This document shows, in pieces, positions 1-7,300 of a stretch of DNA of 32,312 nucleotides. The stretch is from Bacteroidota bacterium (lineage in GTDB: Bacteria; Bacteroidota; Bacteroidia; Chitinophagales; Chitinophagaceae): the NCBI GenBank assembly GCA_030706735.1, contig JAUZNZ010000043.1, positions 1-32,312 on the forward strand, in the 5' to 3' direction. The notes beneath the pieces are model-generated. The model did no database searches and was not told the DNA's origin. It saw nothing but the letters and a program-made list of their open reading frames with translations. The stretch's first letter is position 1. Each line of letters begins with the position of its first letter. A program made the translations under genes and the position numbers.

Positions 1-1179
1 ACCCAATAGCCTGGTGAAGTGAATGATCGCCGACTCCCAGGGATGATCTTTCCAGGGAAAGCGGGCGGGATGGAAGGTCAGACGGGCGGCTTGGTCCCAG
101 AGCCGGTTCTCCAGCACATAGCGCGAAGGGATCGAGGCAAAGCTATATGCGACCTTAAAATTCGAAGGATACACTTCATCAAAGCTGCGGAGAGAGTCAC
201 ATTGTTCTTTGGCAAGGCCGTTTGCTCCTTTCTGGAGGTAGGCATAGACCAGGTAGTCCATGCCATGCAACTCCTCATCCCAATGACCCTTTATGCCCGC
301 CGATTCTGCATAGCATCTGGCAGAGGAAATGGAAGCAAGATTTGATCGTATGCATTCATCCCAAAGACCCAGCCTGGTGAAAATATGTGAAGGCATATGC
401 AAGGCATGGGCGGAAGAAGGAGCGACCGAGGCGTATTTCCTTGCGGCCGGGAGGGCTAACGCGGCAAGTGCGGGGAAGTCAAACGTGTGAATGATATAAT
501 GGATAATCCCGGGATGGTTCGGTTCCCGGGCATAAAGAGCGGTCAGGATCGAGCCGGCCTTCTTTTGCCTGCTTAAGGACTTATCGGCGGGATCGGCCGC
601 GGCATCCAACGCCAGGGCATAAAATATGGCAGCTTCCTTATCTTCGGGATACGCCGACTGCAATTTTTCCATGCCCTTTTCAAAACGCAGGCATCGCGTA
701 TGATGATCTGCCTTTTCCCAATCCTTATAGAAAGAGGCGATCGCATCGATATAGGCTGCCTCCCGTTTGGTCTTTTGGGGTATGGACTGCGCGATGTTGA
801 TTGCTTTCGCTCCCTTGACCAGTTCCGGTTCCGAAGGGGGAGACCATAATGGATGAAAATTGCTCATGGCGATCCCCCAATAGGCCATGGCGCAGTCATG
901 GCGCTTATCAATGATCCTGGCAAAAACCTTTTCAGCCTCGTCATATTCGAAGGAATGCAATAATTCCATCGCCAGATTGAAGTCCGGCGCCGCTGCGGCA
1001 CAGGAGGTTTCGAACACGACGGAACCAAATTCCTTATCCGGGGGCCCGCATGAGATCATCTCGCCTCTTTTGAGATTCAGTTCATTGATCGATTCTTCGG
1101 ATGGGCCTGCATTTTTTTCCCGACACGACGGGTGGGCAAAAAAGATCAGGGTCAAAAGGGGAAGGAAGCGCTTTAGCAT
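1..1179 (-). CDS. TPR-type secreted protein, probable lipoprotein (3' end cut by window edge)
   Basis: The reading frame is open from an ATG at 1179 down to base 1 with no stop, so the gene continues beyond the left edge; 393 residues are visible. The N-terminus (MLKRFLPLLTLIFFAHPSC) is a short lipoprotein-like signal with Cys about residue 19. The body is helical with TPR-like repeats. Segments such as AYWGIAMSNFHPLW, EPNHPGIIHYIIHTFD and SSAHALHMPSHIFTRLG are typical of a widespread Bacteroidota family annotated only as tetratricopeptide repeat protein. Its biochemical role is not known to me. It starts 2 nt after the stop of the PqiA-like gene, so the two are almost certainly co-transcribed. 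The many conserved His, Trp and Cys residues could suggest ligand or metal binding, but that is speculation. Confidence 0.85.
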   Translation of the reverse strand, partial: MLKRFLPLLTLIFFAHPSCREKNAGPSEESINELNLKRGEMISCGPPDKEFGSVVFETSCAAAAPDFNLAMELLHSFEYDEAEKVFARIIDKRHDCAMAYWGIAMSNFHPLWSPPSEPELVKGAKAINIAQSIPQKTKREAAYIDAIASFYKDWEKADHHTRCLRFEKGMEKLQSAYPEDKEAAIFYALALDAAADPADKSLSRQKKAGSILTALYAREPNHPGIIHYIIHTFDFPALAALALPAARKYASVAPSSAHALHMPSHIFTRLGLWDECIRSNLASISSARCYAESAGIKGHWDEELHGMDYLVYAYLQKGANGLAKEQCDSLRSFDEVYPSNFKVAYSFASIPSRYVLENRLWDQAARLTFHPARFPWKDHPWESAIIHFTRLLG

Positions 1180-1181
1180 TC

Positions 1182-2495
1182 CTATAAGGTAGGATTTTTC
1201 CCCGATTTACGCAAGGAGGTCCGTTTAGTGATCATTTTCAGGATCTGGGACAGAACCAATCCCCAGAGAACAAACCCGACAAAGACGAGGTAGCCCGGCT
1301 GAAGGGACGTATGATTCGTGGCGATACTGGTAAGACTGTCCGAATGGACGTCCAGGTCGGACATCTGATCGTTGAGTATGCCGTTAAAGCCGATATAGGC
1401 CATGAAAATAGCGACGACCATCACGTCGGCCATGCTCCACTTTCCGGAGTGGAATGCGAAATACGCTATCCACTTATTTTTCGACCATTGTTTTTCCCCA
1501 AGCAGGTAAACGCCGGTGGACAGTAGTTTCGTGATCGGGAAAAAGATACTGAAGCACAGGATCAATACCCCAACCAGTATGGAATCGTACTTGCCGGTAT
1601 GGATCAATAGTCCTACTACGTTCAAAATAGACTTGCTTTGAAAAAAGAGTACCTGGTCCTTGAATGAGATCGATTCGCCGATCAAATGGAAGTCAAGGGA
1701 ATTGATCCGGGCGTCGATCTCGATCATGGTGGAGGTAAGGCCCACCAGGAGCAGGATCAACGCCATAAGAATGGACATGATGTAGAGGGGAACATACAAC
1801 GGGCGCCTGTTTCGAAGGAGATACCACAACAAAGCGAGGATCAGTACGCCTCCCAGCATGCCGAAAGTATGAATGACAGTCTCCCTGCGGATCACCGATA
1901 AGGCGTCATTTGTCTTTGTTGAGAATGCCGTTGCATCGGTCACTCCATATTTCTGATATATGGAATCTACCGTTTTCTCATTGCCCGTTCCCGAGCTGTC
2001 GTAGGTTGCCTGGCCCAGGTCTTCGAGCTTATCGATTGCCAGATTCTTTAATTTTTGCTTGTTACGCGGTTTCATGACCTCGCCGATGATCCGGTGGGCA
2101 TAGGACGGCACCTCGCGGCGGAGATTCTTTTTATCGATCAGCGCATTAAAGGCCAGTTTCCCCAATTTCCCCTTCATGGTCTTTTGGGGTGCATTGATCA
2201 TGCTGTCGGCCTTATCGATCAACGCATTTAAGATGCTTTCCACCTCCTGCTCAAGAGAGTCCTGTTCGGCCTTTGTCAGGGTAAAGTGCTCTATCCGGTG
2301 GCTGACGGAGGTCACGAGCAGGTCCCGCCATTTGTTAACGGATAATATCCCGAAGCTGATGTTATTGGCGATGCTATAGTCCTGCTTGATAATTTTTTGT
2401 TCCGCGGAAAGTTCATGGACGCGCCAGCCGCAGAAGCCTACGACAACCAGCAACAGGGAAACTCCGGCCATTAGCGCTCCACGTTGAACTTTCAT
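1182..2495 (-). CDS. PqiA-like integral membrane protein with large periplasmic domain
   Basis: This is a 437-aa membrane protein. A first transmembrane helix (about residues 8-26) is followed by a hydrophilic, mostly helical domain (about 30-220) rich in Lys, Asp and Glu. Four or five more hydrophobic segments follow. The C-terminal part contains FHSGKWSMADVMVVAIFMAY, which resembles the conserved core of paraquat-inducible protein A (PqiA, PF04403). PqiA proteins are inner-membrane components linked to envelope lipid homeostasis and stress. No MCE (PqiB) partner is seen in the window. I chose the ATG at 2495 because it gives a compact signal-anchor; in-frame upstream starts at 2543 (ATG) and 2600 (TTG) would add a weak, Ala/Gly-rich extension. 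It ends 2 nt before the TPR gene. An inverted repeat sits about 9 nt upstream of the start. Confidence 0.75.
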   Translation of the reverse strand: MKVQRGALMAGVSLLLVVVGFCGWRVHELSAEQKIIKQDYSIANNISFGILSVNKWRDLLVTSVSHRIEHFTLTKAEQDSLEQEVESILNALIDKADSMINAPQKTMKGKLGKLAFNALIDKKNLRREVPSYAHRIIGEVMKPRNKQKLKNLAIDKLEDLGQATYDSSGTGNEKTVDSIYQKYGVTDATAFSTKTNDALSVIRRETVIHTFGMLGGVLILALLWYLLRNRRPLYVPLYIMSILMALILLLVGLTSTMIEIDARINSLDFHLIGESISFKDQVLFFQSKSILNVVGLLIHTGKYDSILVGVLILCFSIFFPITKLLSTGVYLLGEKQWSKNKWIAYFAFHSGKWSMADVMVVAIFMAYIGFNGILNDQMSDLDVHSDSLTSIATNHTSLQPGYLVFVGFVLWGLVLSQILKMITKRTSLRKSGKNPTL

Positions 2496-2504
2496 AAATA
2501 GGAA

Positions 2505-2526
2505 GACTCCGGTTTGAGCCGGAGTC
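2505..2526 (-). promoter_or_regulatory. Perfect 8-bp stem hairpin in leader of PqiA-like gene
   Basis: GACTCCGG and CCGGAGTC form a perfect 8-bp GC-rich stem with a 6-nt loop. Read on the minus strand it ends 9 nt before the ATG at 2495, where it could cover the ribosome-binding region. A proper U-tract is missing, so a terminator is less likely. If translation really starts further upstream, the repeat would lie inside the coding sequence and mean little. Confidence 0.35.
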
Positions 2527-2616
2527 CTGCTTGCACCCAGCATAAAAAATTGTGCCAGGGCGCCATGCCGCCACGCCGCCGGCTCACCGGAAATAGCCAA
2601 CGGCTAATTCAGCGTA

Positions 2617-2642
2617 TGAATTGAGGGATATTTTCTTGAATT
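2617..2642 (+). promoter_or_regulatory. TGAATT direct repeat, candidate LytTR operator upstream of surface operon
   Basis: Two copies of (A/T)TGAATT begin at 2617 and 2637, exactly 20 bp apart (about two helical turns), in the AT-rich 177-bp spacer between the divergent genes at 2495 and 2673. LytTR-domain regulators are known to bind short direct repeats spaced by about two turns. The last gene of this operon encodes such a regulator, so autoregulation is an attractive inference. No clear Bacteroidota promoter (TTTG and TAnnTTTG boxes) could be assigned. Short AT-rich repeats also occur by chance. Confidence 0.25.
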
Positions 2643-2672
2643 TTCTGCCTGCCGGACATCAAGCCTAATTAC

Positions 2673-4388
2673 ATGAACCAGCTAACCAGTTTACTTACAG
2701 CCCGTTGCTTCGTGGGTATGCTGCTGATCCTTCCAATGAGCCTCAGGGCCCAGCAAGTGGAGCAGATGATGCAAGCGCGTCCTGTCGTTCTTTCAGGCAG
2801 CGTGGATGCAACGGCCATTTTCTACTCCAGCACGGGTATCTCGCCCCGTTACCTGCCCTTCAACTACGTCCTTGCAGGTTCGCCGGTACTTTCACTTTAT
2901 GGATGGCAGGTTCCCTTCAATTTTATTATTGGAAAACAACAAAACAGCTTTACCCAGCCTTTCAACCAGTTTGGCCTGAGTCCCTCTTACAAATGGATTA
3001 CTGTGCATGCGGGCTATCGCAGTCTCAACTTTTCTCCCTTTACGCTGGCCGGGCACAGTTTTCTGGGCGCCGCGGTCGAATTAAATCCCGGTAAGTTCAG
3101 GTTTGCGGTGCTATACGGTCAGTTTAATAAGGCGACTCCCCTGGATACGGCCCAGGCCTTGTATTTTTCGGGGTTCTCCTATGATCGTAAGGGCATGGCG
3201 GTGAAGCTGGGCTACGGAACGCAGGAGAGCTACTTCGACCTGATCGCCTTGAAAGTCCGTGATGACCCAGGTAGCGTAAGAGGCCGCAAGGGCATGGCCG
3301 ATTCGCTGGGAATCGCCCCTGCGGAGAATATGGTGACCGGGTATAGCATGCGGCTAAGTGTCTGGAAGCGGCATCTCAGCCTGGAAAGCGATGGCGCCAT
3401 CAGTCTCTACAATAACGATATTCGAACGCCGCGAATACAAGATTCCGCTTTTGAAAAAGTGAAGTGGCTGAATAGCCTGGCAACGGTCAGTACCAGCAGC
3501 GAAGTGTACGGCGCCATTCAGGCCGCGTTGCGGTATAAGACCAGGAATTTCTCCGTTCGCCTTCAATACCGGCACGTCGATCCGGGTTATCAGACGATGG
3601 GGGCTTACTTCCTGAATAATGACCTGGAGAACTATACCCTTGCTCCGGCCTTCGCTATATTACGGAGCAGGCTGCGATTCAACGGCAGCATTGGGTTCCA
3701 GAAGGATGATCTGGCAAACAAGAAGAGATCCCGCTCGAATAAGGTCATCGGCTCAGCCAATCTTTCCGCCGAGATCAGCCCGAGATTGGGCCTGGACGCC
3801 AGCTTCAGCAATTATTCGATCAGCCAGACGGTCAAGACGATCCGGTTTGCCGATTCGCTGAAAGTGGTCGAATCGAGCAGCCAGCTGTCCCTGTCACCCC
3901 GTTACATCGTCGGCGGGAGGGAATACAGCCATTCGATATTGTTCTCCGCAAATATCAGCCGGGCCAGAGAATTGAACCCCGCAAGAGTCGATTCTTTCAA
4001 TAGCGACATAGACACCTACAATTATCTGTTGAACTACCAGCTCGGACTTACCCGGCAATATGCTTCGATCTTCATCTCTCTCAATCACACCGAGATGAAG
4101 GGTGCAAACCTGACGGATGGGAACATGGGGGCGACCATCGGCTGTTCCAAGGCATGGAAAAAAGGTAAGTTGAACCTGTCCGTTACCGGCGGCTATCTGT
4201 TAAGCAAGAGAAATGAAGAAAAGGGGAAGATCCTAACCGGGTCGATGCAGGCGAGGTACAACTTCATCGGCAAACATTCCTTACACCTGACGGCATATTA
4301 CACGGCAAATACACCAGATCAAGTCACGGCCTATTATCCGAAATATACGGAAACACGAGGGGAGATCGGATATGGGCTTTCTTTCTAA
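2673..4388 (+). CDS. Outer-membrane beta-barrel protein, first gene of the surface operon
   Basis: This 571-aa protein has a clear Sec signal peptide ending LRAQ (about residue 26). It is followed by a long series of amphipathic beta-strands with alternating hydrophobic and polar residues and frequent aromatic girdle positions. The C-terminus is GEIGYGLSF, ending in the Phe typical of outer-membrane barrels. A motif-rich early region (QPFNQFGLSP, GYRSLNFSPFTLAGH) looks well conserved. I recognise this style from Bacteroidota hypothetical outer-membrane proteins but not a named family. It heads a tightly packed seven-gene run and its end overlaps the next gene by 17 nt, which suggests it is the outer-membrane port or anchor for the giant protein that follows. 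It shows no SusC plug and no TonB box. Confidence 0.8.
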   Translation: MNQLTSLLTARCFVGMLLILPMSLRAQQVEQMMQARPVVLSGSVDATAIFYSSTGISPRYLPFNYVLAGSPVLSLYGWQVPFNFIIGKQQNSFTQPFNQFGLSPSYKWITVHAGYRSLNFSPFTLAGHSFLGAAVELNPGKFRFAVLYGQFNKATPLDTAQALYFSGFSYDRKGMAVKLGYGTQESYFDLIALKVRDDPGSVRGRKGMADSLGIAPAENMVTGYSMRLSVWKRHLSLESDGAISLYNNDIRTPRIQDSAFEKVKWLNSLATVSTSSEVYGAIQAALRYKTRNFSVRLQYRHVDPGYQTMGAYFLNNDLENYTLAPAFAILRSRLRFNGSIGFQKDDLANKKRSRSNKVIGSANLSAEISPRLGLDASFSNYSISQTVKTIRFADSLKVVESSSQLSLSPRYIVGGREYSHSILFSANISRARELNPARVDSFNSDIDTYNYLLNYQLGLTRQYASIFISLNHTEMKGANLTDGNMGATIGCSKAWKKGKLNLSVTGGYLLSKRNEEKGKILTGSMQARYNFIGKHSLHLTAYYTANTPDQVTAYYPKYTETRGEIGYGLSF

Positions 4389-7300
4389 AATCAAGTTCAT
4401 GCGTTTGCGAAGCATCCTTCTTTTAGTCATTTTGACCCTGTATGCAGGCATGCATCGGCTGCATGCCCAGCAGGATATCAGCATCAACGTGCAGGTTAAC
4501 CGAATGGCCGATGGATCCTATCCGACCAGGATCTATCAATTCAACAATACGCCGGGTCTGATCATGGTGAACCTGATCAATCATACCAATACGGTGCAGA
4601 CTCTTTACCTTGACGGCGCGGTGACCGGCGACAATGGCGTCAAGATCATTACCGCCAGGGGCTATCAGCCTGCTTCTTTGACTCTCAAGCCTTTCGAAAC
4701 CAAGATCCTCAATGCCATCGAGGCCGGCAGTCTCTTCGATCCGAATAGTCTCATTTACCTGTCCGGGAATACGAGCGTAAAGGCCTCGGTGTTTGGTGAA
4801 CAGGGCTTGCCGGAGGGAACCTACCAGGTTTGCGTGCGGGCCTTCGACGCGTCCACGCGTAAACCCTTGTCCGAAGAGGATCCTGTCGGCTGCAGTAATA
4901 TTTTTACGGTGGCCAGCCTCGAACCCCCGGTTATTCTGAGTCCCATCAACGAAGATTCGATCCGGGCCGTCGGCCCGCAGAACATCGTCATGCGATGGAC
5001 GACCCCTCCCGGCGCTCCGCAATCCACACAATACCGCATCCTCCTTTATGAGGTCATGAGCAATTATTATACGCTCGATAATGCGTTGTTGTCACAGCGC
5101 CAGGCCTTTTTCGACCTGACTGTCCAAGGCACCCCGCTGTTGTTGTACTCGATGCAGTATCCACGCTTGCAGGAGGGTCGAAGTTATGTGATGGCCGTCA
5201 TCGCCTCCGATCCTTCCGGTTCTGTCCATTTTCGTAATCAGGGCGTGAGCGAACCGGTACAGTTTACCTACGCGCCGAAGCAATCCGGATCGGGCATTTA
5301 TGCCCTCTCCGCAAATGACCTCATCGTTTGCCCCACCTGTATGAATACAATAGCGGATACCAGGGCGGTCGATGTGTCCAATATCGGCATTGGCGACAAA
5401 CTGCAGATCGACGGTTTTACGCTCGAGGTTACTAAACTGATCGGAAACAGCAGTGGCATCCTGCGAGGCAGCGGGAAGATCAAGGTGCCTTTTTTAAAGT
5501 TCATTCCGGTCGAGGTTCGTTTCGACGATGAGGACGGCATCCAGCTCAATGCCTCCAAACAAGTCATCAGCGGGCGCGTTTACGGACAACGACGTAATGA
5601 CGCGGCCAGCATGGTGCCGGCCTATGACCCCCTCCAGCCGAACCTTACACTGAACCCAGCCACTTTACAGAATTTTAGTCAGTACCTGTCCAGTTATTTG
5701 GCCAGTAACCTGAGCCCTGATAACGCGCTGGGGTATTCGTTGCCGGTAGGCTTGGACAATGTCGGCGGGGTGACGATCGCCATCACCGATATGACTTTTA
5801 CCCCCACTTCCGCGATCTTCAATGCCGGAGCTGAACTGGACATTCCTGAAGCCTCCATGACCGTCGCGCTGGGGGGCTCCCATATCTGTTTTTCAAACAG
5901 CACCATGGTATGCGGCACCGGCCGTCTCTACCTTGAGAAGGACTTCGTCCTGGCCGGTACCGGCCTGGCCCTGCTAACGAAGGCGGGGGCAGATGATGGA
6001 ACCTATATCGAATTGGGAAAGGATGGGATGGACCACATGCGCATCAAAGGCCAGTACAGTTTTGCCGCCACGCTGTTGGAGAAAAAAGGAGGCGGTACAG
6101 TGAATGCCCGGTTGACAGTGGAATCGACGAAATCATGGTCGGACTGGATCGCATCCGTTCAAATCGACCCCTTCCATATCACAGGCAATGCCGATTTCGG
6201 ATTCGATCCGGGAACCGCCTGGTACGATCACTCTGACAAGCAAAACCCGCCGGGAATTCCCGCGACCTATGAAGAAGGCCAGACACCCACATGGCGTGGA
6301 TTTATCATCCCCCAGATGCAGATCGAATTGCCGCCGGTCATCCGAAGCTTTGCCAATAGCCAGATCATGGCGTCGGCGCAGAACTTTATTATCGATAACC
6401 AGGGAGTCTCCGGCACACTGGGAGCGGATAATATACTCGATATCGGGAGCGGTTCCCTGGGCGCCTGGCAGTATTCCGTAGACCGGATCGAAGCGGTGTT
6501 CGTAAAGAATTCCTTCACGACCGGCAATATGCGTGGTCAGGTCGTTTTGCCGATCACCGACGCCAACGACATATCCTCAAGGCTGGATTATACTTGCCTG
6601 CTCAATAACCGGAATGGCCTTCAGTTCCAGTTTGCTATCGTTCCCAGGAACGATATTAATGTTCCGCTATGGTTGGTGCAGCTTAAACTGGACGCCACAT
6701 CGAGCATCCTGGTCACGGCAGGTGGGGGGTCCGGGTTTAAGGCCCAGGCCATATTAAATGGCGACCTCAGCTTCAAGACCGACCTGGGGAAGCCGCTGGG
6801 TCATGTGGACCTTACGCTGATCGGGTTCAATAAGCTCACGTTGAACAGTAGCGCTCCCTTTATCAGCGACGGGCAGTTTGTGGCAGGCCACTCGAGCCCG
6901 CCGAAATTCCTGAGCGGTTTTCCCGTCAGCATCCCGGAGGGACAATCGCCTTCCTTTGTCTTCAAGGGCAATTCGGCAGGCCTGAGGGTCCCCTTGCTCA
7001 TCCAGTTGACCGAGGCGCAAGGCCAGCCTTCTGCGGCCTTCAGTTTTACGGTGACGGGGTCGCTGCGTGTTGACGCGCAGGGCAGGGTCAGCCCCGATCC
7101 CAATCCCAGCCTTTCAGTGGACTCCATCGCCGTTGATGGGGACCTCGGGCCCGTCTCCATACATGGCCATGTCCGCTTTTTCGACCAGGATGATTATCCC
7201 CAATGGGGCGAAGGGGTGGTCGGAAGTCTTGGAGCCACTTTCCAGCCCGGGTTTTCCGTTAAGGCCACTGCACTATTCGGGAAGAAGGACTTTTCGTATT

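Noticed and set aside
2673-4388. SusC/TonB-dependent receptor identity for the barrel
   Set aside because: At 571 aa it is too short, with no plug domain or TonB box.
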